DNA of 45,011 nucleotides from Candidatus Aegiribacteria sp. (lineage in GTDB: Bacteria > Fermentibacterota > Fermentibacteria > Fermentibacterales > JCC-6), in assembly GCA_013138965.1 (NCBI GenBank), contig WTBT01000044.1:1-45011 (forward strand). Reading direction: 5' to 3'. The position numbers and the translations under genes were made by a program. The notes beneath the pieces were generated by a model. The model did no database searches, was not told where the DNA came from, and saw nothing but the letters and a program-made list of their open reading frames with translations. Position 1 is the first letter of the stretch. The number at the start of each line of letters is the position of its first letter. Positions 34,490 through 43,152 of the stretch are shown here, piece after piece.

Positions 34490-35524
34490 TCAGAGTTTAA
34501 CAATGCTCAGCGTAGCTGTACATCCGTCGGTGTCCAGAACTCTGATACAGTAATATCCACTGGGAACACTTGTTCCATCTGAGCCGTGTCCATCCCAATG
34601 TAATGCTCCATTGAAGGAACTTCTCAGTACGGACCTTCCGGTAATATCGAATATCTCAATAGTCGCGTTTTCTGAAACACCGGTTGCGGATATTGTTACC
34701 GATTCATAGAAGGGATTCATGCCGGATGAAAGTACAATCTCCGCAGGCTCAGGATGTGGTCCACCTTCAATTCCTACGGGATTGACACATACAAGGTAAA
34801 TCTTATTGTCATCGGGATTGCTCACCCAGACGTAGTTTAAACTGCCTACATTGTAGAAAGCGATACCTCTGGCGGCTGATATAAGGCTGCTCGGAAACTC
34901 GACACCGGGATTCCCGTTGGAAGCGTAGCATTTCACCGGTGAAGAGGTATCGTTTGTTGCCGCCCATATTTCATTAGCACTCGTGTATGCAATATCGTAA
35001 ATATTCACACTGTTGATCTGGCTGATGTGAGTAGCAAAGGATACTGAAGCGCCAAGAGGCAACGGAGAGCACCTTGCAATCATTTCCGGCCCCGTTGTGC
35101 TGGTTTTGTTGCCTGCCAGATAAACGTTCGAACTGTTTCCGCCTACTCCGGTCACCGACCAGAGAGGGCTGCTTCAACAAAGAACATCCGCGTTGCCCTG
35201 ATAGCTCCCGGATGTTGTGTACTTGTAAACATGGCCGCTGTACCCGGTACCATTATCTGCGGCTACGTACAGCAGACTTCCGGCATAGCCGATTCCCGTT
35301 ACCGTTTCAGAACCTGTTGTGGAGACCGTCCAGGAGTTGTTGACCGAACCTGACATTTCATTAAGCGCATAGACAGTATTTGATGTCGACCTTGCAGCGT
35401 ATAACGTATTGTTATGGTATGCAAGTCCGGATATATTGGTGCCAGGCGCATCGAACGAACGAATGATCTGCTGTGCCGGCAGTACTGCCACGAAAGATAA
35501 CAGCAGTATGAACATTAGTTTCAT
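34490..35524 (-). CDS. Predicted secreted propeller-like selenoprotein (Cys116-Sec117)
   Basis: 344 aa if TGA at 35176-35174 (codon 117) is selenocysteine. Start ATG 35524 behind AGGAGG; signal peptide LMFILLLSFVAVLPAQQ. The body has propeller-like repeats (GLAYHNNTLYAARSTSNTVY, GIGYAGSLLYVAADNGTG) and continues across the TGA in the same frame: NADVLC-U-SSPLWSVTGVGG, then NVYLAGNKTSTT and IYDIAYTSANEIWAAT. The C-terminus is a FlgD/T9SS-like domain (GIEGGPHPEPAEIVLS, IEIFDITGRSVL, SGYYCIRV). Split by a naive caller into 35174-35698 and 34490-35155. A very good SECIS-like hairpin follows the UGA. The function of a vicinal Cys-Sec pair here is unknown; it could bind metal or be redox active (inference). 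Confidence 0.8.
35146..35164 (-). promoter_or_regulatory. SECIS-like hairpin for Sec117
   Basis: In the mRNA the stem CUCUGGUC / GACCGGAG (8 bp, one U-G pair) closes a 3-nt GGU loop; the loop begins 17 nt after the end of the UGA codon. Stem strength, distance and a GGU loop all match bacterial SECIS elements, such as that of E. coli fdhF with GGU in its loop. Confidence 0.75.
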
Positions 35525-35731
35525 GAGTCCTCCTTTTCCTGAATTGAATAGAAAGCTAAACAAGATTAAACAGTAAATTCGTACCGACTTCATATTGAAT
35601 AGAAATATTTCATGTTTCCGGAAACGTGTCAAGAACTCTTTTTGATGTAATATCCGGAAACATCTTCCGACCTTGATAATGTTTCTGATAATGAACATAC
35701 TTCATGCAGTGCCTGATGGAGGGGATTGATA

Positions 35732-36970
35732 ATGGAAAATAATGACAACTCCTGTTTCGGCGAGGATATCAAGCCTGTAATAACCCTCATGAAAAGCGCG
35801 CTTGGCGATATACTGTATTCGCTGGATGTATCACTTGATAACCCCAAAGATGTCTACAAAAAGCTGAAGATAGATAAAAAACTGGGTTGGAAGATTTACA
35901 ACGTCGCGTGCGAAGCAGACCCTTTCATTGCGGCCCAGTTCATACCTGGAAAAGCTGCATGCAGGAATCTCTTCAAAAGCTTCAGAAAACTTGGCGCGCC
36001 CAAAAAGCTTCTTAAAAGAGCAAAGGAAGCCTGCCGGAAATTCGATCTGCTGGTTGAAAAGCACGCTGACAGCAGGAAGGAATTCGACCTGATGCTGCTG
36101 TCCTGTTCTGAAAAGGGCCGGCACAAAGCCTACCTGTCTCAGCAGAAGGCGGCCTTCACAGCTTACAGTCACCTTCTCGGGGTGCAGGCCAGCACACATC
36201 TGTGTACATGGATTTTCGCTCCATCAGCCGACGGTGACTATCATGATATAGCAAGCATCAGAGGCTTTATCGATTTTAAAAGGAACAGACCGAATGTCCC
36301 CTGGCTGCTTGAATGGGCTTACTTCACAGATGACGATAATGTTCCGAAAAGCTTGATAAAGGTCGAGCCACTTGAAAAGAGGGAGCCTGATCAGGACGAT
36401 CCCACAGGTGTACCATTTTACTACAGCTTCTGTTCGGAACCGTTGCCGAATGTCATCTGTTCCCGCAAACGGGATGGACGGACTGTGCATGAACTTGAGG
36501 AAGCTCCTATCGGTAATACAGAGGCGATTACATGCGTTACAGCCCAGATATCCAGGGATGTCTTCAAAAGATACAGAACCAGGGAAGACAGGTACCGGGA
36601 GGTTGTAGTCAGAGCCAGAACGCCAGTGGAAAGGCTTGTCTTCGATCAGATAGTTCACCTGGATCTGATTGGCCCCCTTGAACCTGAATTGTTCATATTC
36701 GGCGAGTTTACCGGATACGACTGGGCAATGCCGGCAGAATTCCGAAATCCGCACAGCTGCCTTCCTATGAATGCTTCTATTCAGAAACTGGAAATGGGGT
36801 TAAAGGCTACATATACACCATACATACAATGGTACACCGACATGATAGAGGATGTATTCAGCAAACTTCAGTGGGATCCTGCAAAGTTCAGGACATACAG
36901 GATTGTAATTGACTACCCTGTTATCCCTTCAACAGTCAGCATGAGATCACTGCTCCCGAAAAGTGAGTAA
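35732..36970 (+). CDS. Conserved-looking cytosolic protein of unknown function
   Basis: 412 aa from the ATG at 35732, 7 nt after GGAGGGG. No signal peptide or membrane helix. The first 170 residues are Lys/Arg- and Cys-rich and probably helical (KSFRKLGAPKKLLKRAKEAC). The rest is mixed alpha/beta with several Cys and acidic patches (EKREPDQDDPTG) and ends in VIDYPVIPSTVSMRSLLPKS. I recognise no motif or family. It is a lone gene divergent from the selenoprotein gene. Codon use looks native. Confidence 0.7.
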   Translation: MENNDNSCFGEDIKPVITLMKSALGDILYSLDVSLDNPKDVYKKLKIDKKLGWKIYNVACEADPFIAAQFIPGKAACRNLFKSFRKLGAPKKLLKRAKEACRKFDLLVEKHADSRKEFDLMLLSCSEKGRHKAYLSQQKAAFTAYSHLLGVQASTHLCTWIFAPSADGDYHDIASIRGFIDFKRNRPNVPWLLEWAYFTDDDNVPKSLIKVEPLEKREPDQDDPTGVPFYYSFCSEPLPNVICSRKRDGRTVHELEEAPIGNTEAITCVTAQISRDVFKRYRTREDRYREVVVRARTPVERLVFDQIVHLDLIGPLEPELFIFGEFTGYDWAMPAEFRNPHSCLPMNASIQKLEMGLKATYTPYIQWYTDMIEDVFSKLQWDPAKFRTYRIVIDYPVIPSTVSMRSLLPKSE

Positions 36971-36999
36971 CTCGTAAATTATTCAGCGGACCGGGTTTC

Positions 37000-39081
37000 T
37001 CAGTCGCTTACAATATTCAGCATGCACTCGCTCAGTTCACGGATGTTGAACGGCTTTTTGATAATACCCCTGAATCCGTAATCCTGGAAGTTAGCCATGA
37101 CAGGGTTGTTGGAGTATCCGCTTGAAACTATAGCCTTTATGTCCGGGTCTATTTCAAGCAGCCTGCTTATAGTTTCCTCTCCGCCCATGCCTCCCCGTAT
37201 TGTCAGATCAATAATGACACCGTCAAAGGGTTCTCCCGATTCTATCGCAGCCTTGAAAAGCTCTATGGTTTCGTTCCCGTCATTGGCAGTGACGGTACTG
37301 AATCCCAATTTAGCCAGCATCTGGAAGGTAACCATCCTCACAGACTCATCATCATCCATCACCAGGATTTTTCCCTGGCCTGTTTCAGGATCTTCCTCCT
37401 TTTTCTTTACCTCGGAAGGTTCTTTCTTAGAAACGGGAATATGGATGATGAACATCGTGCCTGTGCCGATTTCTGACTCCACGGTAATCAAACCGTTATG
37501 CTTCTTGATTATTGAATATGTTGTTGCGAGACCAAGACCGCTTCCTCCGTCTTTTGTTGTGAAATATGGGTCGAATATGTTCAGGAGGTCTTTTTCGGAT
37601 ATTCCGACTCCATGGTCTTTTATGGTAAGCTTCACATACCTCTTCACACTGAGGGGAAGTGACTTAATTGTCTCTTCGTCAATGTTTTCCGCTTCTATTG
37701 AGAAGACACCTCCATTCGGCATTGCCTGGTTCGCGTTGATGGTCAGATTCTCGATCACCTGTCTGAACTGCACCACATCAATATCGACAGGCCACAGATC
37801 AGCAGGCAGCGAATAATCACACGTGATGCTTGAACCACTAAGAACGAAATTCACGGAATCGGTAATAATATCTGACAGCTTTGTAGACTCCGTCAGCGGA
37901 ACTCCGCCCTTGGAAAAAGTCAGCAGCTTATATGTCAGTTCCTTCGCCCTGTTTGATGCGCTATGGGCGTTTTCAAGGAATTTGTACTCTTCTCTTTCGG
38001 GGCTGGAATATGCGATGGCCAGTTCAATATTCCCCAGAATGCCGGTAAGAATGTTATTGAAATCATGAGCGATTCCACCGGCAAGGATACCAAGGGATTC
38101 AATTTTCTCAACCTTAACAAGCTCTCTCTCCATCTTCTTACGTTCGGAAACATCAATGGCAACTATCTGAACTGCAGATCTGTCCTGAAAAATGAAGGGG
38201 ATTGCAACAACCTCCGTATCAATGGTGGAACCATCGATCCTCCTGAACCTTGCTTCCGTGAGGGGAGTTTCGTAATGTTTCTGCCGGGTTTCCCTGATCA
38301 TTGTCCCGATTCTTTCCCGGTCTTCCGGATGAATAAACTCCATCGACGGACGACCGATTACTTCTTCCTGGTTTTCAACACCAAGTAATTTAAGCCCGGC
38401 ATTATTCGCAAATTCAACTTTACCGTTGCAGTAAATGAAAATGGACTCCGGCGAAGATTGAACAAGATTACGATACCTTCTCTCAGACTTCAACAACGCC
38501 TTTTCAGCTTCTTTTCGCTTGAGAATATCAATGAAAACGCTAAGGGAGCTTTCAACGATATCCCTGTCTTTCTCCTCAAATGGAAGACGGAATTTTCTAT
38601 CCTCCATGTCATTGCCTATTAGTAGAGCAATCCCATCGAACCGGTTGAAAACCCATATGAAATATTGTGATTCAATTGCTTTACAGAAAGAAACTGTCAC
38701 AGAAGTTGATTCTGTATTTGAGTTTACGAACAGGAATTCAGGTACAGTATCATCGATTTTGAGTAACGGTGGGGAATTTCGCTCCAGGCCAAGAGAGTAT
38801 TGTGGAGTGAAAGTACCAGTTTCCTCATCGTATAAAAGAACCAGGGCTCGATCAACCCACATTGTGCTTAGAATCACCTGGAGAAAACGTTTCCCGATTT
38901 CTTCAACAGCGACATTATGATTAATCAAGTCGTATGTCTTCAATATAAGGGATGTAGTGGTGTGGGAACGCCTTGCGTCAGTATATACTTGATTCAATTC
39001 CTTCTGCAGTTGCAGAATTCGTCCTCCGAGTTTGTCACACTGTTGGTAATAGAAATCTCTTTCAGTTTGAATATCATCCAT
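37000..39081 (-). CDS. Hybrid sensor histidine kinase (GAF-like-PAS-HisKA-HATPase-REC)
   Basis: 693 aa. An N-terminal coiled coil (QLQKELNQVYTDARRSH), a GAF-like domain (about 50-190), a PAS domain (YRNLVQSSPESIFIYCNGKV), H339 in GGIAHDFNNIL, an ATPase domain (FDPYFTTKDGGSGLGLATTY) and a receiver with D625 (GVIIDLTIRGGMGG) and IIKKPF. The ATG is 4 bp after the stop of the FIST gene, so the two are co-transcribed and FIST probably feeds this kinase. Confidence 0.92.
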   Translation of the reverse strand: MDDIQTERDFYYQQCDKLGGRILQLQKELNQVYTDARRSHTTTSLILKTYDLINHNVAVEEIGKRFLQVILSTMWVDRALVLLYDEETGTFTPQYSLGLERNSPPLLKIDDTVPEFLFVNSNTESTSVTVSFCKAIESQYFIWVFNRFDGIALLIGNDMEDRKFRLPFEEKDRDIVESSLSVFIDILKRKEAEKALLKSERRYRNLVQSSPESIFIYCNGKVEFANNAGLKLLGVENQEEVIGRPSMEFIHPEDRERIGTMIRETRQKHYETPLTEARFRRIDGSTIDTEVVAIPFIFQDRSAVQIVAIDVSERKKMERELVKVEKIESLGILAGGIAHDFNNILTGILGNIELAIAYSSPEREEYKFLENAHSASNRAKELTYKLLTFSKGGVPLTESTKLSDIITDSVNFVLSGSSITCDYSLPADLWPVDIDVVQFRQVIENLTINANQAMPNGGVFSIEAENIDEETIKSLPLSVKRYVKLTIKDHGVGISEKDLLNIFDPYFTTKDGGSGLGLATTYSIIKKHNGLITVESEIGTGTMFIIHIPVSKKEPSEVKKKEEDPETGQGKILVMDDDESVRMVTFQMLAKLGFSTVTANDGNETIELFKAAIESGEPFDGVIIDLTIRGGMGGEETISRLLEIDPDIKAIVSSGYSNNPVMANFQDYGFRGIIKKPFNIRELSECMLNIVSD

Positions 39082-39085
39082 AATT

Positions 39086-40297
39086 CTATCTATTTGTGAA
39101 TAGCGTCAGCACACCCGTCCAGTCCAGCGGACGGCTTCGACCCAGTAGCGGGGCGATCTCCACACCCGAATAGAAGCCCAGTAGCGGTATGCTGTCTCCG
39201 ATTTTCTTCCTGACAACGCCGGCCTCCTCAACTTCAGAACCGCTGAAGCTGGAAGCTCTTCCGGCACAGTCGATATACATGGCAAATACCGATTTTTCCC
39301 TGTCAATGGTTTCGAGCAGTTCAGAAGCTTCTTTCCGCACTGATTCTATCATCATCCGATTATCCCGTGACATGATCTGAACCTTCGTTCCCTGCTGGAA
39401 ATCCGCTTCGAAGAGTCTTACGGAACCATCTTCCGGGTTTGAGTTAATAATGAGCCGGTTTACATACATGTTTTCATCAAAAGGCGCATAAATATCGCCA
39501 TGCTTTTTCCCTATGGTCAACATCAGTGATTGGATGATCTCAGGTATGGTTTCCTGTTCAATAGCAAGTTTCTCACATATGACTTCTATTGCGGGGCGGC
39601 CATCAAGTTCGTAGAGGACAGGACCGTCTATTCTGGTGATTTCCAAAAACGAGCTAACAGGAGAACACCCATGAATAAGTGTCGTATGAGGCTGCAGTCT
39701 TTCTCCTGAAAGGACAATGGCAATGGCTGAACGCTTAATCTTCTTATAACCATCAAAAAGGAAACTTGGCGCGAACGAAAAATCGCCAATCATACCGGCG
39801 CCGATAATATGCAGGTTTTTCCCGCCAAGCCCGGAATAAAGGCCATCTAATAGCTGGCTCCCGGTGTAGAGCACAGGCGGCGGCGCTGAGCGTGTGTTAT
39901 CGTAAAATATGAGTACGGTGTCACCTTCTGCAGCTACTTCATCGAGTTCAAGGCCAAGATTCCTGCCGGCCTCATACTCGCCTGCCTCCATACTGTCGAT
40001 CATTGCCACTTCCGGTACAGGAAATGGAGCGGTAAATACTGCCAGACCACATTCATAACCGGTGTATCCAAGTGAGCTGTTCGTGATTATTCCAACCGCT
40101 GACCCGCCATAGATACTAATATCACCCAGCTCGGATCTTATTCCATTCAAGATTGAGTCCGGTTCATGCCGGCCGCCACAGAAAGCCAGTGCCCAGGAAA
40201 TTGAATCCTTGCCGATGATCCGGTTCTTTGCCTCACCGGCAGCTTCCCGACCGGCCTTTTCCGATTCAGTATTCTGACTTTCGCCGATGTAGACCAT
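39086..40297 (-). CDS. FIST-domain sensory protein
   Basis: 403 aa with FIST N- and C-terminal domains, a small-ligand-sensing pair usually found on or beside signalling proteins. Visible: SWALAFCGGRHEPDSILNGI, IYGGSAVGIITNSSLGYTG, GAGMIGDFSFAPSFLFDG, and the C-terminal SGSEVEEAGVVRKKIGDSIP and LLGFYSGVEIAPL. No membrane segment. Directly upstream of a hybrid kinase gene, which is the usual FIST context. A TAGGGG lies just before the ATG. Confidence 0.88.
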   Translation of the reverse strand: MVYIGESQNTESEKAGREAAGEAKNRIIGKDSISWALAFCGGRHEPDSILNGIRSELGDISIYGGSAVGIITNSSLGYTGYECGLAVFTAPFPVPEVAMIDSMEAGEYEAGRNLGLELDEVAAEGDTVLIFYDNTRSAPPPVLYTGSQLLDGLYSGLGGKNLHIIGAGMIGDFSFAPSFLFDGYKKIKRSAIAIVLSGERLQPHTTLIHGCSPVSSFLEITRIDGPVLYELDGRPAIEVICEKLAIEQETIPEIIQSLMLTIGKKHGDIYAPFDENMYVNRLIINSNPEDGSVRLFEADFQQGTKVQIMSRDNRMMIESVRKEASELLETIDREKSVFAMYIDCAGRASSFSGSEVEEAGVVRKKIGDSIPLLGFYSGVEIAPLLGRSRPLDWTGVLTLFTNR

Positions 40298-40367
40298 TTT
40301 AACCCCTACGATAGATATTCTCTATATTCTTTTTCCAGTTTCCGCAACCTGTACCTGTTATAATCCG

Positions 40368-40882
40368 TCAACCTATAAATAACATCTCTTCGTATAACAG
40401 TCCCAGAAATGAATATACCCTTTTAAGAGTCAATGCCAATACGGATTCATCCGTATTGTCCTGAAGGTTAATATAGTTGCCATGCGATATGACTTCCCTG
40501 TTGATCATGTATAACATAGTTTCCTTGTTGATCCCTTCCGGCTGGAACCAGAAAGGTTTCAGTATATCCGTTCCATCGGGAAGCTGGCCAATGTTCCGAG
40601 CATAGACGTGAAGTGGTGAGCCCGGAAGTATTCTTATACCGCTTGTTATGAAGACTAGATCTCGTTTTGGGATATTCTCTTCGATAAAACTGAAGGTTTC
40701 TCTGACAGTAGTCTCATTCTCTCCAGGTCCTCCAAAAAGGAAATACCAGATAACGGGTATACCGGCTTTGCAGAGGAGCCGGGCGGCACGTTCAACATGC
40801 TTTAATGTGAAATTCTTTCCCAGAGCCTTAAGCATCCTCTCAGAGCCGGATTCGGGTGTACAGGGCTCTTCAGAGATGGGGC
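40368..40882 (-). pseudogene. C-terminal fragment of a B12-binding-type radical SAM protein
   Basis: Frame open from 40882 to the stop at 40368; an ATG exists at 40835. It encodes only the C-terminal part of a radical SAM core: CTPESGSERMLKALGKNFT, then IPVIWYFLFGGPGENETTV and RILPGSPLHVYARN, a pattern of cobalamin-binding radical SAM enzymes. The cluster-binding CxxxCxxC and the B12 domain are missing. The frame starts at the 3' end of the preceding radical SAM gene, in a different frame, suggesting a deletion or gene-junction event. Confidence 0.7.
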
Positions 40883-40893
40883 CACGTTCCAGT

Positions 40894-42861
40894 CTATCTC
40901 AATTCAGGATAATAGCTATTGAGAATTTCTCTCTCTTCTTCTGTCAGGTTTGTTAGAAGATCTTTTTTGTTTTTAATAAGACTGTCAATATACTTTATGT
41001 TAAATAAATTCCTTTGATTATGCAGTTCATGCAAAAGTCGCTCTACAGTTTTACGGCGATCTCTTACAGCAAAATATAGCTGCGGATTACTTTTTCGAAA
41101 CAATTCAGCGCCATTTACAAGGTTAAGTCTCAGCGGGACAGCAGGCGCGCCGTTCACTTTATCGTAACTCTTTGTCTGTCCGATCTTTTCAAATTTGAAT
41201 TCCTTCTGGTAATAGTCAGTATGGCGCGGATTGATCGTCATACAGAAATCGGTGCAGCCCAGAAGATCATAACCCAGGATAAAAGCTTTTCTGAAGAGGG
41301 AAAGTAGGACTACTCTGCTCTCACGATTCGTCAGTGAAGTATCCACCGCCAGACCGCCTAATTCGCATATGAGAGAATCCTTCCTCCGGATTTTACCGAT
41401 TTCATTACTGAAAAGCTCGTTAATCGGGAGTCTATCATCGAACTCTCGGATTACGGTAAGTGTACCACAGACTTTCCCGTTTTTTTTGACAGTTATCAGA
41501 AAACTTGTTGGCAGGAGGTTGTGGAAGCTTATTCTCATCGAAGAAGGATCCGGTTTCTGAAAACCGGACAAGAGATATGTATCATACAGTAATCTGAACG
41601 CTTCTTTTATCTCATCTATGCTCTCCGGGAGCGTGGAATCTGAAATTACATCAATTGTATCTTCACCGGCTTGTTTAACTTCTTCAGACAGGCTATCAGT
41701 TCGTGTGACAATGTCTTTTCCTGAAAGAAGAGATTCTTTTCTTACGCTGTCACTTGTTGCCGAATATCGATTCAGGACTGCAGCTGACAACATGCGAAAT
41801 CTCGCGATTAAGGAAAAAAGAACTGCTTCAGGGGATCCTTTGAGGCGCTCCGGCGACTGATTGCAGCCGGCACATATCTGACCGGGCATATACTGTTCTT
41901 TATACTGCATTAAGGTATCGATTGAATTAAAAAGAATATTGCCGAGAGGGTTCCGCGCGGACTGGTCATTGCAGCAGATTGAACTTCCATCAGCGGCAAT
42001 AAAGAAATTCGCGTTCCAGAGACAGGGAAATCTGAAGCTCCTCACAAGGTCTGCTATCTCGCCTGTGTTTGAAAAGAAACGCTTCAGGACAAGTTTCATC
42101 CGGATGTTCACGCCATTAACAGCATGTCCGTTGTACCGCCTGAACAAATCCTTGTACATATCGACTGTAACAACGGTGTTCCTGATCAGGCCCGACCGGT
42201 TACTGGTCGCGGGGAACAGTATCAGTTCTATCTCTCCAAGTCCGTTCCCGCGGGCAAGCCTCGTCAGGAAGTCAATTGTCTTCGGGAAATCATGTCTTAT
42301 GATCTCGGTCGCCGGTGGAGAGATATGAAAATAGAGTTTTGACAACTGTTTCGCTGCTCTGTACTCCATCGCCTTTTCAACACCCGGCAATACCCTGGAC
42401 AGCAATGCTTCTCCCCGGTTGCTGTCACCCGTCATGATCAATCCGTAGGATTCAGGTTTCACTGTGGGCAAGGAGATAATCAGTGAGATACTGTTCTCAA
42501 GAAACGTATCCATTATTCCGGGTATGTTCAGTCTTGAGCCATTTGTCACAACGGAGACTTCCGGCGGTGGAACAGCGGATACACTCCATTCACTTAGCAT
42601 TTCACCGAACATCCTTATTCTGTCATTGAACTCAGGGTGAAGTGTTGGCTCACCATCGCCTGAGTTGGCTATATAGCGCACATGAGTTCCGGATTCTGCT
42701 GATTCCAATACTCGTTGAATAAGAGTTTTCGTAACAATATATGATTGAAACTCTCTAGGGCCGTCATAGCTGGCTGTATTTATACCGCACAACCTGCAGG
42801 AATAATTGCATATACCATGCGCCAGGCTATTATTTATGGATATAGCTCGTTGTGTTTTCAT
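40894..42861 (-). CDS. Radical SAM protein fused to a FeeM-like N-acyltransferase domain
   Basis: 655 aa. Radical SAM cluster motif C18-x3-C22-x2-C25 (CNYSCRLCG), then NSGDGEPTLHPEF as the GGE-like SAM motif, and a SPASM-like cysteine region (CLWNANFFIAADGSSICC ... CAGCNQ) near residues 285-345. After a linker, about residues 410-580 resemble FeeM/autoinducer-synthase-type GNAT N-acyltransferases (LYDTYLLSGFQ, TVIREFDDRLPINELF, CELGGLAVDTSL, GCTDFCMTINPRHTDYY). The C-terminal 60 residues are basic. A peptide- or amino-acid-modifying enzyme that also acylates is a reasonable guess; the product is unknown. Start ATG 42861; the stop is TAG, so no readthrough into the fragment downstream. Confidence 0.75.
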   Translation of the reverse strand: MKTQRAISINNSLAHGICNYSCRLCGINTASYDGPREFQSYIVTKTLIQRVLESAESGTHVRYIANSGDGEPTLHPEFNDRIRMFGEMLSEWSVSAVPPPEVSVVTNGSRLNIPGIMDTFLENSISLIISLPTVKPESYGLIMTGDSNRGEALLSRVLPGVEKAMEYRAAKQLSKLYFHISPPATEIIRHDFPKTIDFLTRLARGNGLGEIELILFPATSNRSGLIRNTVVTVDMYKDLFRRYNGHAVNGVNIRMKLVLKRFFSNTGEIADLVRSFRFPCLWNANFFIAADGSSICCNDQSARNPLGNILFNSIDTLMQYKEQYMPGQICAGCNQSPERLKGSPEAVLFSLIARFRMLSAAVLNRYSATSDSVRKESLLSGKDIVTRTDSLSEEVKQAGEDTIDVISDSTLPESIDEIKEAFRLLYDTYLLSGFQKPDPSSMRISFHNLLPTSFLITVKKNGKVCGTLTVIREFDDRLPINELFSNEIGKIRRKDSLICELGGLAVDTSLTNRESRVVLLSLFRKAFILGYDLLGCTDFCMTINPRHTDYYQKEFKFEKIGQTKSYDKVNGAPAVPLRLNLVNGAELFRKSNPQLYFAVRDRRKTVERLLHELHNQRNLFNIKYIDSLIKNKKDLLTNLTEEEREILNSYYPELR

Positions 42862-43116
42862 GATTCCTGCCTAATAATGTAGAGTAACAGTTTTGATTGA
42901 ATCGTATAATACTACTTAGCTATATCTCATCAAGATTCATTCCCGATTACTTGAAAGAATATGTAATTGTCAGCCCAGGCAGGCGCTATGCTGCAATTCA
43001 ATTATCCGGACTTAAAAAATAGAAGTAATGGTCTCCCGGCTGGAACGCTCGCTTGCATTTCAGATTGGAAATGAATTCAGAATCCGGTACTCCACTCAGT
43101 AATAGCTGGCTTCCAT

Positions 43117-43144
43117 GACCAGGGGCTGCTGACAGCCCCTGGTC
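43117..43144. terminator. Strong palindromic hairpin after the PPC-repeat lipoprotein
   Basis: A perfect 12-bp stem, GACCAGGGGCTG (43117-43128) with CAGCCCCTGGTC (43133-43144), over a 4-nt loop, 8 bp beyond the minus-strand stop at 43153. There is no good U-tract, so it may be an mRNA 3'-end stabiliser or a weak terminator. The rest of 42862-43152 holds nothing else I can support. Confidence 0.55.
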
Positions 43145-43152
43145 AACTTATC

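Noticed and set aside
33306-35524. UGA reassigned to Trp or Gly genome-wide (code 4 or 25)
   Set aside because: Many intact genes end in TGA, including the overlapping ATGA stops of the hdrA-like, bioD, nifS and frhB-like junctions. Reading through these would destroy well-defined C-termini.
40368-42861. One long protein joining the radical SAM fusion and the downstream fragment by stop readthrough
   Set aside because: The first gene ends in TAG and the second is in a different frame.
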